The notes: generated from the letters alone by a model not told the origin. A stretch of DNA of 64,000 nucleotides from JBNKFV01 sp050289485 (GCA_050289485.1 JBNKFV010000008.1:24098-88097), one strand, 5' to 3'. Counted from the stretch's first letter, positions 36,201 through 45,415 are shown. A program made the numbers and translations.

Positions 36201-36647
36201 ATAGCCGCCAAACCCGATGTGTCGGCGCCGATAACGCCTAACAACGTTATCGGTTCGTTTATGGTAGATCGCTCGATATTTTATGTAGACGATGATGTAG
36301 TCAATATTCATGCCATGGAAACACTGCTGCAAAATTGGGGCTGCCAGCTAGAGAGTGCCAATGCAACGGTGGAGGCAATAGAGATGTGTGAAGAAGCACC
36401 GGATAAGGTGCCAGATTTGCTGATAATGGATTTACAGTTAGATCAGAGCAACAACGGTATTCAATTGGCGAACAAACTGCATGCTATCTGGCAACGCAAA
36501 GTGCCCACATTAATTGTGTCTGCATCGCAAGACCAAGATTTGCCAGCACTAGCGGCTGCGCACAACTTTGAATTTTTACGTAAGCCTATTAAGCCGGGTA
36601 AACTGCGAGCTATTCTCGAACAATTACTCAAACGTGTGGAAAGTTGA
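33204..36647 (+). CDS. crbS: Hybrid sensor kinase with sodium:solute symporter domain, CrbS type
   Basis: A 1147-residue inner-membrane sensor. An N-terminal sodium:solute-symporter-like domain (about 1-500) is followed by a linker, a PAS domain (about 620-740, ISVVNSDLNLVSWNRRYEEM), a coiled coil (LEQRVKERTAALEIA), the phospho-acceptor domain with H793 (LALASHDILQPLN), the ATPase domain (FLSNAVKFT, DTGPGI, GLGLGLAI) and a C-terminal receiver with D1076. This is the layout of CrbS/MxtR, which with CrbR/ErdR switches on acetate use. The symporter next to it, crbR and acs support that reading. CbrA is a related alternative. Confidence 0.86.
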   Translation: MSITLLAVVLVAYLSLLFWIASRGDKQQFVEHSWTRHPMVYAMALGVYCTSWTFYGLVGTAANKGWAFAPILLGPFLLFVFGQPLLQRVAGLCRQENVRSIADFLASRYGKRRGIATSVTLIVFFATIPYIALQIKAVTDAFLLIANAEHFSAEEMALITSVAMVVFALLFGIKRLDVSGYHAGLMSAIAFESVVKLVAFIIVAGFAFVLVGADFANQSTLTAWQAFASPTIDLRFVVEAAISAAAILCLPRMFQVTFVEHLSPQHLKTARVVFPLYLVLMALCLVTIAAAGNAFFADTQINAPADTYVLALPLANDQHWVALLVFLGGFSAATAMILVATVTLSHMLSNDVILPLLIRHKQSRSVVAPDYSRGLILARRITVVVVVAMAYIYQRALAGNAALTDIGLIAFALVVQLFPSLMFGVYSRTGSAYAAYGGLVSGCLVWFVALMVPLLVESGAMAPSVLEEGVAGIAWLRPEHLFGFEFSDAYTRGVVISLTINALCYWLCSRLAEPQLADRIQAKAFVNQSRAEPTANTKHLAFRLNDLRVLLNQFLGESATNMLINRHHDVADGQEVNPSLLDAAEHALAGIVGVASARAMLATLSTGHHLGVEDVVNIFEETTKALQFNQDMIVASFETISSAISVVNSDLNLVSWNRRYEEMFDYPKGMLRVGIPVEELVRFNFSRGLLGPGSADDHVQRRIGHLHSGKSYRVVRSHGRGVIEIKGNPLPNGGYVTTYDDISEFIDAQEKLEQSNLYLEQRVKERTAALEIAQRAAEEANRGKSRFLALASHDILQPLNAANLYTSVLLEEAEKSHAENYETIRHLSAAIQSSESIISTLLEIAKLDTGVLTTELASVSLNNLLGALVNEYRVQLHEEVELTYVATSLYVMTDSRYLRRILQNFLSNAVKFTGHGKILVGCRRHGEEVEICVLDTGPGIHSDEQQQIFSDFYRSASQHNVQGLGLGLAIATRFSRLLGHRIQSRSQLGKGSCFSVTVPIAAKPDVSAPITPNNVIGSFMVDRSIFYVDDDVVNIHAMETLLQNWGCQLESANATVEAIEMCEEAPDKVPDLLIMDLQLDQSNNGIQLANKLHAIWQRKVPTLIVSASQDQDLPALAAAHNFEFLRKPIKPGKLRAILEQLLKRVES

Positions 36648-36667
36648 GTAGAGACGTGAAGTGAGTG

Positions 36668-37327
36668 TTAGTGCGAGTACTTTTCTGCTGCGGTATCCAG
36701 AGCCATTTTGTTCAGCTCAATGACTGCTTGCGTACGATTGCTGACACCAAGCTTACGAAATATCGAGGTAATATGGGCTTTTATTGTGGCTTCTGTCACG
36801 CCAAGTTCATAACCGATTTGTTTGTTTAGCCAGCCTTCTTTGAGAAAACATAACACCTTGTATTGTTGTGGTGTAAGCGATGCTATCTTAGCGGCAATCG
36901 TACGCTCTTCACTGCTAACAGGGTGTAGGTGAGCGCGGTAAGATTCGGGTACCCATCGGTTGCCTGCCAGAATATTGTCGATTGCCTCGAACATATCGTC
37001 TTGGCTGAGTGATTTGGTGATATAGCCTAATGCACCATGCCCCATAGCGCGGTTAACAATGGCCTGCTCTTCACTGGCTGACACAATCGCGATAGGAACA
37101 CTCGGATACTGCTCGCGAATATTCACCAGACCAAATAAATCCTGGCTGCCAGGCATATGTAAATCAAGCAGCAGCAGGTCGATATCGTCCTGATTTTGTA
37201 AAGCCTGCAGGGTTTCCTCCAGATCGTTAGACTGGGTAATACTGGCATCGGGATAATGTTTGCTGATCACTTGCATCAGTGCAGTGCGAAACAGCGGGTG
37301 GTCGTCGGCAATATGAAAATGATACAT
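36668..37327 (-). CDS. crbR: LuxR-type response regulator, CrbR/ErdR type
   Basis: A 219-residue two-domain regulator. The receiver has D8/D9 and phospho-acceptor D55 (LLLLDLHMPG). The C-terminal LuxR-type helix-turn-helix (about 150-212) contains LTPQQYKVLCFLKEGWLNKQIGYELG and VTEATIKAHI. It is convergent with crbS, and acs lies upstream on the same strand. In Vibrio and Pseudomonas this pair activates acs and acetate transport, so CrbR is the best name. Inverted TAGAC/GTCTA half-sites (37327-37341) overlap its start codon. Confidence 0.85.
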   Translation of the reverse strand: MYHFHIADDHPLFRTALMQVISKHYPDASITQSNDLEETLQALQNQDDIDLLLLDLHMPGSQDLFGLVNIREQYPSVPIAIVSASEEQAIVNRAMGHGALGYITKSLSQDDMFEAIDNILAGNRWVPESYRAHLHPVSSEERTIAAKIASLTPQQYKVLCFLKEGWLNKQIGYELGVTEATIKAHITSIFRKLGVSNRTQAVIELNKMALDTAAEKYSH

Positions 37328-37380
37328 AGACTGGTCGTCTAAACCCTTTATGGTTTTATCTTGATGACAGGCTGTGATAG

Positions 37381-37408
37381 GTGAATAAACCTTACATCAA
37401 TTATTCAC
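37381..37408. promoter_or_regulatory. 8-bp dyad upstream of crbR
   Basis: GTGAATAA (37381-37388) and TTATTCAC (37401-37408) form perfect arms with a 12-base gap, about 60 bases before the crbR start. It is a candidate operator or start of a leader hairpin. Confidence 0.35.
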
Positions 37409-37433
37409 TTAAGACCAGATTTGGCGATGTTGC

Positions 37434-37606
37434 AAAAAACAACGACAAAGCCGCCATTAACCGCAGGCCAATGTAAGCCTTGGAAATACAAGAGGTTTCG
37501 TTAAATTCCGCGGGTATTTCCAAGGCGTGCAACAAAATAGATAAGGAGATCTATTTTGTTGCCGGGTCAATAATGTCAACAGGTCCCAGCAAGGCTTTGT
37601 CGTTGT
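37434..37606 (-). ncRNA. Multi-branched structured RNA with terminator-like end (candidate)
   Basis: A perfect 14-bp outer stem, ACAACGACAAAGCC (37439-37452) with GGCTTTGTCGTTGT (37593-37606), encloses two perfect 13-bp hairpins. The first is GCCTTGGAAATAC (37477-37489)/GTATTTCCAAGGC (37514-37526); the second is CAACAAAATAGAT (37530-37542)/ATCTATTTTGTTG (37549-37561). A weaker third stem (GCCGGG/CCCAGC) follows. On the minus strand the outer stem is followed by a U-run (A at 37434-37438 on the plus strand), as in an intrinsic terminator. It may be a discrete small RNA, an elaborate acs 3' end, or a palindromic mobile element. Confidence 0.45.
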
Positions 37607-37668
37607 AACGGCAGAAAAAAGCTTAAACCAGCTCTAAAAACTTCATCCCTGAATGATTCAGAACTACC

Positions 37669-39591
37669 TTAACGGTTCAAGCGTCCTTCGATCAGTTCAT
37701 CAACCACGGATGGATCAGCCAGTGTTGAAGTATCCCCCAAGCTGTGATGCTCGTTGGCAGCGATCTTGCGCAAAATACGGCGCATGATTTTACCGGAACG
37801 TGTTTTTGGCAAGCCACGAGCCCACTGAATTTTGTCGGGTGTAGCGACCGGGCCTAGTTCGTGACGAATATGTTGCTTTAATTCCTGCGTTAGCACGTCG
37901 TCAGGCATTATCCCTGTCATCGGTGAAACATAGATATAAATGGCCTCGCCTTTGATATCGTGTGGAAAACCCACTACAGCGGCTTCGCTGACTTTCGGAT
38001 GCGACACGGTCGCGCTCTCAATCTCCGCAGTGCCCAAACGATGGCCTGACACATTCAGTACGTCATCCACCCGGCCGGTAATCCAGTAGTCGCCCTCAGC
38101 ATCACGACGCGCTCCATCGCCACTAAAGTACATGCCTTCATGCGTGGTGAAATAGGTTTGAATGAAACGGTCGTGGTCGCCCCAGATGGTGCGCGCCTGT
38201 GCAGGCCAAGAATCTAAAATAACCAAATGGCCGGAACCTTCGCCCTCAATAATGTTGCTGTTTTGGTCAACCAGTGCTGGCTGTATGCCAAAGTAAGGCT
38301 GTGTGGCTGAACCAGGTTTGGCTTCCCGACAATTGGGCAGTGGTGTTAGCAAGTGGCCACCGGTTTCGGTTTGCCACCAGGTGTCAACAATCGGCGCCTG
38401 ACCATTGCCAAACGCATCGTGATACCAGCGCCATACATCTGGGTTGATGGGTTCACCCACGGTGCCCATCACTCTCAAGCTAGTGCGCGTGCTGGTGCCC
38501 AAAGACGCTTTGGGGTCGCTCATTAACATACGAATCGCCGTAGGCGCAGTATAAAAAATGGTAACTTGGTGCTTGTCGATCACTTCGCCAAAACGACCAA
38601 AACTGGGGTAGGTGGGTACACCTTCAAACATCAGTGTGGTTGCGCCTGCAGCCAGTGGCCCATAAATCAGATAGGTATGGCCGGTAATCCAGCCGATATC
38701 GGCTGTACTCCAGTAAATATCTCCGTCTTGATAATCGAATACATTTTTAAACGTAGAGTGTGCGTATACCAGATAGCCGCCGCTGCTATGTTGCAAACCT
38801 TTTGGTTTACCGGTCGAACCGGAGGTGTACAGAATAAACAGCGGGTGCTCAGCACCAAACGACGGTGCGTCATGGGTTTTTGGCTGATTGGTAATGGCAT
38901 CGTGATACCAGCTATCACGGCCATCGTGCCATTGCACGTCTTGATTGGCATGCTGCTGTTTTACTACCAACACATCGGTGACTGATTGCGTATTGGGAAA
39001 TTCCAGTGCTTCATCGACATTCGCTTTTAGCGGAATGGCTTTGGTGCCGCGCAGGCCAAAATCGGCAGTGATGATCATTTTTGCGCCGCAGTTTTCTATA
39101 CGGTCTGCCAGCGCATGGGCAGAAAAGCCGCCAAAAACACAGGAATGAATCGCACCAATTCGTGCACAGGCCAGCATGGCGTAGGCGGCTTCGGGGACCA
39201 TCGGCATATAAAGAATGACCCGGTCACCGGCCTGAATACCTTTCTGCTCCAGCGCATTGGCCAGCTGACATACATTATCGTAAAGATCCTGGTAGCTAAT
39301 CTTTTCAACGTGATCGGGGTTGTCGCCTTCCCAGATAATGGCAGTTTGATTCGCTTTAGTGGGCAGGTGGCGATCGACACAGTTAACGCAAACATTCATT
39401 TCACCGTCTTCAAACCAGCGAATGCGTAGGTCTTCTTTGTCGAATGAAACATCTTTAACGTTGGTAAAGTCTTTATCCCAAGCGAGCTTACGTGCTTGTT
39501 CTGCCCAAAAAGCCTCGTTATTTTCTACAGAATCCTGGTAAAGGGCGTCGTAGCGCTCGGCAGAGATCGAATAAGAATTAGCTGCGTTCAT
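37669..39591 (-). CDS. acs: Acetyl-CoA synthetase
   Basis: A 640-residue AMP-forming ligase making acetyl-CoA from acetate, ATP and Co[15 protein letters not shown] is the AMP-binding loop, [10 protein letters not shown] the adenine site, and K601 in [10 protein letters not shown] the lysine that is acetylated in known Acs proteins. I use the ATG at 39591, with GGAG 7 bases upstream; upstream codons in the same frame are not family-like. It is divergent from a porin gene. Together with crbSR and the symporter it makes a complete acetate uptake and activation module. Confidence 0.96.
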   Translation of the reverse strand: MNAANSYSISAERYDALYQDSVENNEAFWAEQARKLAWDKDFTNVKDVSFDKEDLRIRWFEDGEMNVCVNCVDRHLPTKANQTAIIWEGDNPDHVEKISYQDLYDNVCQLANALEQKGIQAGDRVILYMPMVPEAAYAMLACARIGAIHSCVFGGFSAHALADRIENCGAKMIITADFGLRGTKAIPLKANVDEALEFPNTQSVTDVLVVKQQHANQDVQWHDGRDSWYHDAITNQPKTHDAPSFGAEHPLFILYTSGSTGKPKGLQHSSGGYLVYAHSTFKNVFDYQDGDIYWSTADIGWITGHTYLIYGPLAAGATTLMFEGVPTYPSFGRFGEVIDKHQVTIFYTAPTAIRMLMSDPKASLGTSTRTSLRVMGTVGEPINPDVWRWYHDAFGNGQAPIVDTWWQTETGGHLLTPLPNCREAKPGSATQPYFGIQPALVDQNSNIIEGEGSGHLVILDSWPAQARTIWGDHDRFIQTYFTTHEGMYFSGDGARRDAEGDYWITGRVDDVLNVSGHRLGTAEIESATVSHPKVSEAAVVGFPHDIKGEAIYIYVSPMTGIMPDDVLTQELKQHIRHELGPVATPDKIQWARGLPKTRSGKIMRRILRKIAANEHHSLGDTSTLADPSVVDELIEGRLNR

Positions 39592-39653
39592 GCGGAGCTC
39601 CTCAATTATGTAATAGTGGGCGTTATGCTCCGATAAATCGGCCGGTGCGCCAA

Positions 39654-39772
39654 TTAGACCTAAGTAGTAACTAGGCCAAAAAGAGTAGGTGCTAAATATC
39701 AATATAGACGTTTGTCTAAGTTCGACTATCTGCTAATACCCTGGATATTTTGTGCCTACTAGGCTTTAGGTC
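39654..39772. promoter_or_regulatory. Divergent control region acs / porin
   Basis: Contains TTAGAC (39654-39659), a TAGAC-GTTT-GTCTA dyad (39705-39718), a direct repeat ACTAGGC (39670-39676 and 39758-39764), and a GACCTAA/TTAGGTC pair (39657-39663 and 39766-39772). The GTCTAA half-site recurs in the crbS and crbR regions. These are candidate CrbR sites. Confidence 0.45.
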
Positions 39773-39812
39773 ATTCGAATAACAAAGCTGACCAAGGTCG
39801 GAGGACACTACG

Positions 39813-40973
39813 ATGCAACACTGTAAAATACTATTAAGTGCAAGTGTTATGGCAAGTTGCTTGAGCATCAATGCTCAAGCCGTTGAATTGGGTACTTTTG
39901 GAGGTGTGCAAGTATCGCTAAAAGGTTACCTGAAAATGGATGCGATGTACTCAGATTACCAGGATGGTACGCTGTCGGCTGGGAATTTGGGTAAAGACTT
40001 CTACGTACCTTCTCTTACGCCTGTGGGCGGACAAGCGCAAACCGACTCGGTTGATTTTCATGCTCGTCAAAGCCGCTTTGCCTTGGCAACCAATACCGAT
40101 GTTGATGGCGCGAGCTTAAAAACGTATATCGAAATGGATTTTATGGTCACACCCAACGGTGATGAGCGAATCTCAAATTCGTATACCCCGCGCCTGCGTC
40201 ATGCATTCTTGCAATACAATAACTGGCTGTTTGGCCAAACCTGGTCAACGTTTATGGATGTAAATGCATTGCCGGAAACCTTGGATTTTATTGGTAATAC
40301 CGATGCGACCATCTTTGTGCGTCAGACCATGGTGCGTTATACCCACGGTAACTTCCAGTTTGCACTGGAAAATCCTGAAAGTACCGTTACACCGTTTGGT
40401 GGTGATGCACGTATTGTGAGTGATGACAACGGTTTGCCAGATGCCGTAGTGCGTTACAACTATAGCTCGGGCAATTTGTCTCTGACAGTGGCCGGTTTGA
40501 TTCGGCAGTTACAATATGCTGATGGGGTCGCCGTTGACGATACCGAAAATGCGTTTGGTATATCTGTGTCGGGCGTGTACAAAATAGGTAAAGACGATAT
40601 CAAATTTCTGGTCAACAGTGGTTCTGGTATTGGCCGCTACGTTGGCTTGAACATTTCCAGTGGCGCCGTCTTAAATGCTCAGAATGAACTGGAGGCCATT
40701 GACACCACTGCTTACTCGATGGCTTACCGCCATTTCTGGAATGATCAGTGGCGTTCAAGCATTACTTACTCTGCCATTGATATTGATAACGATACTGCGT
40801 TGACCGGAACAGGGGTTTCTAACAATGCTTACAGTGTACGCGCTAACCTGTTGTACAGCCCGACGAATCGTTTAACGCTGGGTGGTGAGCTTAGCTTAGC
40901 TGAGCGCGAGATTGAATCGGGAGCAAGCGGCAGAATGAATCGCCTGCAATTTTCCGCAGAACTTACCTTTTAA
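39813..40973 (+). CDS. DcaP-like outer-membrane porin
   Basis: A 386-residue outer-membrane beta-barrel. The signal peptide runs to about residue 23 (ASVMASCLSINAQA). SLKGYLKMDAMYSDY, HARQSRFALATNTDV and HAFLQYNNWLFGQTWSTF are DcaP-family signatures, and the chain ends in aromatic Phe, as barrel proteins do. DcaP porins take up dicarboxylates and related anions; sharing a control region with acs suggests a short-chain acid here. A strong terminator follows. Confidence 0.88.
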   Translation: MQHCKILLSASVMASCLSINAQAVELGTFGGVQVSLKGYLKMDAMYSDYQDGTLSAGNLGKDFYVPSLTPVGGQAQTDSVDFHARQSRFALATNTDVDGASLKTYIEMDFMVTPNGDERISNSYTPRLRHAFLQYNNWLFGQTWSTFMDVNALPETLDFIGNTDATIFVRQTMVRYTHGNFQFALENPESTVTPFGGDARIVSDDNGLPDAVVRYNYSSGNLSLTVAGLIRQLQYADGVAVDDTENAFGISVSGVYKIGKDDIKFLVNSGSGIGRYVGLNISSGAVLNAQNELEAIDTTAYSMAYRHFWNDQWRSSITYSAIDIDNDTALTGTGVSNNAYSVRANLLYSPTNRLTLGGELSLAEREIESGASGRMNRLQFSAELTF

Positions 40974-41005
40974 CCGGGTAATAATCCCTGATGCCATATC
41001 TGAAG

Positions 41006-41029
41006 CCCCGGCTATGCCGGGGTTTTTTT
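41006..41029 (+). terminator. Rho-independent terminator of the porin gene
   Basis: CCCCGGC (41006-41012), TAT loop, GCCGGGG (41016-41022), followed by seven T. Textbook shape. Confidence 0.93.
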
Positions 41030-41045
41030 ACTGAAAATAGCGTGT

Positions 41046-44000
41046 TCAGGCAGCAGTAACTTCTGCCTGAGCCACTTTTTTGATAGCACTATAGTCGGTT
41101 TTTCCACTGCCCAGTTTGGGTAATTCATTCACGAGAATAATGTGTGAAGGAATAAACAATGGGTTGGTGCCAGATTCAATAAAACGCTTTTTTAGTTCGG
41201 AAGCGTCTATATTGCCTGTGGCGAGCAATACAATTTTTTCTCCCTTTTTATCATCTTTCAAATTGGTCGCTGCAATTTCAATGGCGTCTGATGGCAGCAA
41301 TTGCTGAATAATATTTTCAACAGCTGAGAGACTGATCATTTCGCCCCCAATTTTGGCAAAGCGAGAATAGCGGTCCACAATGGTCAAAAAACCATCCTCG
41401 TCTAAATGCCCTTTGTCACCGGTCTTGTACCAGCGTCGGCCGTCCAGTTCGATAATGGCCTCTTGCGTGCGCTGTGCATCATTCAGATAGCCGAGCATGA
41501 CCTGGCCACCGGAAATAAGAATGAGGCCATCTTCACCTATGGGCAGCGCCGCGTAGGTTTCCGGGTCAACGATACGAAAACAGGTACCAGGTAGCGGCAT
41601 GCCAACGGTGCCAGGCTTTTGGCCCGTTTGTACTTTCCAGGTTTCCGGCTCGATGGTATCCGGTACATTTACACTGGCAACGGGTGTTGTTTCCGTTGCG
41701 CCATAGCCCTCGTAAATAGATTTTTTAAACTTCAGTTCAAAATCGTTGCGAACTTCTTCTGTGAGTTTTTCTGCACCCGATACAATGATACGCAGTGAAT
41801 TCAGCATCAGTGGCTGTATACGGCTGTTGCGGGTGTACAAGCGCAAAAAGGTAGCCGTTCCACAAAGAATCGTGCCTTTGTAGCGCGCAATCGCTTTGGC
41901 GACATTGAGCACATCGGTCGGGTCTGGGTGACAGATTGTTGGAAAGCCTTCCACCATCGGTAGCAAGCTATTCACCGTTAAGCCAAACGAATGGAACAGT
42001 GGCAGTGATGCGACCATTACATCGTCACCATGCGTATTGAGTACATCGCTGATTTGTTTAATGTTACCCATCAGGTTGGTATGGCTCAGCATGATGCCTT
42101 TGGGTGTGCCCTCGCTGCCGCTGGAAAATAAAATCTGTGCGGCTTTTTGCGTTGTGACTGCTTGACCATGCAAACGATAGAGAACGCTGGCGGGCAATAG
42201 GGCCGCGCTAATAGCATGCAGTACTTTTTCGGTTTTGCTGATGGAGGGTTTTATATCTTCCAGATAAATGATCCTTGCACCTTGCAGCATGCTGTTTAGG
42301 TCAATCCCTTTTTTGGCCAGTTTCTCTGCAAACCGTGACGATGTATAAACCGTTTGAATGTGTGCATTGGTAATGGCAGCCTGCACGGCCGGTGTGCCGG
42401 TGCTGAAGTTCAGGTTTACTGCGGTTTGCCCATTCAGCATCACCGCCAGGTTGGTCATAATCCCCACCGAGCTGGTGGGCAAAATAATACCTATGTTGTT
42501 TTCTGGGCTGTGGCTACGAATTTTTTTGGCCAGCAGGGTGGTGCCAGCGATAACTTGCAGATTATTAAACCGCCCTCCTAATGTATCGATAATACTGGTA
42601 GCAGAAAGATTCTTTTTGGCCTGTTTCAACCAGGCCAGTGGTAAGGGGTCAACGTCGTTAGCAAATTCGTCCCAGGCGCTGATAGACAGTTCAAACACTT
42701 TTTGTTTTAGCGCGTTGGTTGGCGTGTTAATAGGCAATGGTTCGCCAAACGCAACAATAACACTGCGCTTTAACCCGTCGGCGGTGTTTTCCCTCAGTTT
42801 GCTGCTGAATGAGCGTGATAACTTGCTACCCCATAAGCCGCGCAGATAAAACGGCACGATCACACCATCAACACCTTCGATAGTGCGCTCATAGCCACTC
42901 TTGAATTCGCCCAAATGTCCATTGCGGCTAATTGCCCCTTCCGGAAACAGACAGACAACGTCGCCATTTTTCAAACACGCATTAATACGTTGCAGTGAAT
43001 CACGGCTGTTGCCTGCACTAATCGGAATCGCCCCAAAGGCCTTTAAAAAGGGTTTTAAGTACCAGGTATCGTAAATACTACGCAACATGACAAAGCGAAC
43101 CGGGCGTGGGCAGGCGATTTGTACCATAGCCCAATCAAGCCAGCTGATGTGATTGCCTAGCAGTAATACGCCCCCATGTTTAGGCATGTTGTCAAAGCCA
43201 GCCACACTAATGCGGTAGCGACGTTTCAATACCATACCAGCGACGATACGCGCGAGGGAGTGAGGTAACTGTTTAACAGTATATACAGAGCCAATCAGTG
43301 CTGTGATTGCCAGCAGGTAAAACAAGCCGGTACTGCTGAGGCCGGTTAATGAAAACAGTACTGTGAGTGCCAGAAACGCCATCATGGCGATGTTCTGCAT
43401 CCAGTTATTACCCGCCAGTACCGTACCTAACTCGTCTTCATGAGCCGAGTACTGAATCAGCGCATTGAGGGGAATGATAAAAAAGCCGCCAGATAAACCC
43501 AGGATTAAAAACAGTGTGGCAATAGCCAGGGTGGAATCGAGGGAGGGCAATAGCCACAGGCATAGGGTAATACCCAATGCGCCAACCGGTATCAAACCCA
43601 GCTCAATGTACGAACGCGATAGGCGCCCGGCAATCAATGACCCCAGCATAATGCCCACGCCGGTGGCTGCGAGTAAGCCTTGAATAACCACGGTATTGGT
43701 TTCGGCCAGTGTACTTTTCGCAAACGCAGGGAAGGCAGCGAGCACTACCTGAGAAATGGCCCAGAATACGGAAAGGCCAATAATAGAGAGCCAGATGGCT
43801 TTACTGCTGCGAATAGCTGCAAGGTTTTGCTTTAGATAATGGCCATTCAAATAAGCCTTTTTATTGAACGTTTTTTCCGGCGCACCGGCGGGTGTTTGTG
43901 GCATGCGGCAGGCCGTTATCCACTCAACCAGCGACAAGGCTACCAAGATAAAGCCCAGCGGGGCGATGGCCTGCATAATGTCTGTGGTTGACGCAAACGT

Positions 44001-44504
44001 GGTTTGGTAGAGGTATTCAAACAGGGCAGAGAAAACGAAGGTACCGGCCAGTATGGAAATAATCGTGGTTGCCTGCACCAGCCCATTGGCATGAGCCAGT
44101 TTCTCATCACCTACCAGTTCACGAATGTAGCCATATTTTGCCGGTGAATAGATGGCACTTTGTATCGACAGCAGCAGCGTGAGTAAAAAGCTTACCCAGA
44201 ACCACCCCATAAAGTAACTGACGGTAATTAAGAGTGTTCCGCCAACGGCGGCGAGTGCGCCGTATTGCATGACTTTTTGTTTGGAATATTTGTCTGCCAG
44301 AAAACCGGAGGGTGAAAACAGCAGAATAAAAGGTAATAAAATCAAACCATTGATCACAGCGGTAAGAATCACCTGGGTTTCGTTATCCCAGGTTTTGAAA
44401 ATGGTGTTTTGGATAACGATCTTATGCCCGAGGTCGACAAAGGCATTGAGAAAAACCACCAGCAGGTAGGGTAAAAAACCGCTGATGCGTGAGAGCTGTT
44501 TCAT
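41046..44504 (-). CDS. LplT-PlsC-Aas fusion (lysophospholipid transport and reacylation)
   Basis: An 1152-residue three-part inner-membrane protein. An LplT-like MFS domain (about 1-400) is joined to a PlsC acyltransferase (about 430-620, with HISWLD, an HX4D motif, and FPEGAISRNG) and then to an Aas-type AMP-dependent acyl-ACP synthetase (about 650-1145, LFSSGSEGTPKGIML). In E. coli LplT and Aas (PlsC plus synthetase) are separate neighbouring genes that import and reacylate lysophosphatidylethanolamine. This full-length fusion does all three jobs in one chain and is known in other proteobacteria. It is divergent from an XRE regulator. Confidence 0.92.
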   Translation of the reverse strand: MKQLSRISGFLPYLLVVFLNAFVDLGHKIVIQNTIFKTWDNETQVILTAVINGLILLPFILLFSPSGFLADKYSKQKVMQYGALAAVGGTLLITVSYFMGWFWVSFLLTLLLSIQSAIYSPAKYGYIRELVGDEKLAHANGLVQATTIISILAGTFVFSALFEYLYQTTFASTTDIMQAIAPLGFILVALSLVEWITACRMPQTPAGAPEKTFNKKAYLNGHYLKQNLAAIRSSKAIWLSIIGLSVFWAISQVVLAAFPAFAKSTLAETNTVVIQGLLAATGVGIMLGSLIAGRLSRSYIELGLIPVGALGITLCLWLLPSLDSTLAIATLFLILGLSGGFFIIPLNALIQYSAHEDELGTVLAGNNWMQNIAMMAFLALTVLFSLTGLSSTGLFYLLAITALIGSVYTVKQLPHSLARIVAGMVLKRRYRISVAGFDNMPKHGGVLLLGNHISWLDWAMVQIACPRPVRFVMLRSIYDTWYLKPFLKAFGAIPISAGNSRDSLQRINACLKNGDVVCLFPEGAISRNGHLGEFKSGYERTIEGVDGVIVPFYLRGLWGSKLSRSFSSKLRENTADGLKRSVIVAFGEPLPINTPTNALKQKVFELSISAWDEFANDVDPLPLAWLKQAKKNLSATSIIDTLGGRFNNLQVIAGTTLLAKKIRSHSPENNIGIILPTSSVGIMTNLAVMLNGQTAVNLNFSTGTPAVQAAITNAHIQTVYTSSRFAEKLAKKGIDLNSMLQGARIIYLEDIKPSISKTEKVLHAISAALLPASVLYRLHGQAVTTQKAAQILFSSGSEGTPKGIMLSHTNLMGNIKQISDVLNTHGDDVMVASLPLFHSFGLTVNSLLPMVEGFPTICHPDPTDVLNVAKAIARYKGTILCGTATFLRLYTRNSRIQPLMLNSLRIIVSGAEKLTEEVRNDFELKFKKSIYEGYGATETTPVASVNVPDTIEPETWKVQTGQKPGTVGMPLPGTCFRIVDPETYAALPIGEDGLILISGGQVMLGYLNDAQRTQEAIIELDGRRWYKTGDKGHLDEDGFLTIVDRYSRFAKIGGEMISLSAVENIIQQLLPSDAIEIAATNLKDDKKGEKIVLLATGNIDASELKKRFIESGTNPLFIPSHIILVNELPKLGSGKTDYSAIKKVAQAEVTAA

Positions 44505-44676
44505 AAAGAAGTCCTTGTTCCTAAACGATGGTACAGAAGCGCTGATTGTGCTGTAGCGGCATTTCTATGCAACGTTTTTCCTAAAAGTGTTATTTCGGGT
44601 GCTAAAAAGTATTATATATTGATACTTTGTGACAGTATTCGATACCGTTCTCAATCATAAAGTGGGAGATAGCCCT

Positions 44677-45411
44677 GTGGCCAGCCAAACCCGGCAGTTA
44701 TTAGACACCTTGAAGCGTGCGTTGAAGGCACATGGCAAAACATACGCCGATGTGGCCTTAGCGCTGGGCTTGTCGGAAGCCAGTATCAAACGCCTGCTGA
44801 CCTCCGACCAGTTATCATTGGCCCGGTTAGAAGACATCTGCCAGATAATGGACATGGATCTTGCTGAGTTGTTTCGGCAAATGGCAGAAAGCGACAGTCA
44901 GTTGCAGCAGTTGTCTACGGAACAAGAGCGCGAGATTGCCAGCGATTTGCTGTTGATGCTGGTAACAGTTTGCGTATTAAACCGCTGGACAATGGCAGAA
45001 ATCATCAGTTTTTACCACGTTGATGAACCTACCTGTATTCAGAAGTTAGCCCATCTCGATAGGCTGAATATTATTGAGTTGCTACCCAAGAATAAAATCA
45101 AATTGAAGATTGCCCCAAATTTCAGCTGGTTGGAATCCGGCCCTATCCAACAGTTCTTTCAACAACGCATCGCCAGCGAATATTTTGCTTCCACTTTTAA
45201 GGGCGATAACGAGTGCCTGCTGGTACTCAATGGCATGCTGTCGAAGCCCTCCCATCAGGAGTTTCAGCGCAAAATGAAGCGTTTGGCCAGAGAGTTCGAA
45301 GCGCTTAATCGAGAAGATGTAGGGTTGGGGCTCGGCAATCGCCACGGCAGTACCGTGGTGATTGCGATGCGAGACTGGAACTATGGATTGTTTAAGCCGC
45401 TATTGAAATAA
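44677..45411 (+). CDS. XRE-family transcriptional regulator
   Basis: About 244 residues. An N-terminal XRE-type helix-turn-helix (TYADVALALGLSEASIKRLL) is followed by a long C-terminal region of unknown fold. I favour the GTG at 44677 because GGGAG lies 8 bases upstream. An earlier GTG at 44629 has no ribosome site and lies close to a -10-like TATTATA (about 44610). It diverges from the LplT-PlsC-Aas gene and so may respond to membrane lipid damage, but that is only context. The 3' end nearly touches the convergent transglutaminase gene. Confidence 0.78.
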   Translation: MASQTRQLLDTLKRALKAHGKTYADVALALGLSEASIKRLLTSDQLSLARLEDICQIMDMDLAELFRQMAESDSQLQQLSTEQEREIASDLLLMLVTVCVLNRWTMAEIISFYHVDEPTCIQKLAHLDRLNIIELLPKNKIKLKIAPNFSWLESGPIQQFFQQRIASEYFASTFKGDNECLLVLNGMLSKPSHQEFQRKMKRLAREFEALNREDVGLGLGNRHGSTVVIAMRDWNYGLFKPLLK

Positions 45412-45415
45412 CACC

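Larger units (their letters stand above)
37328..37668. other. Intergenic region between acs and crbR
   Basis: A 341-base same-strand gap with no ORF. It is dominated by a multi-stem inverted-repeat structure (37434-37606). The crbR-proximal part has a perfect GTGAATAA/TTATTCAC dyad (37381-37388 and 37401-37408) that may be an operator. Confidence 0.7.

Noticed and set aside
37439..37606. Integron attC site as an explanation of the long inverted repeat
   Set aside because: The core RYYYAAC and GTTRRRY boxes are absent at the ends, and there is no cassette or integrase.
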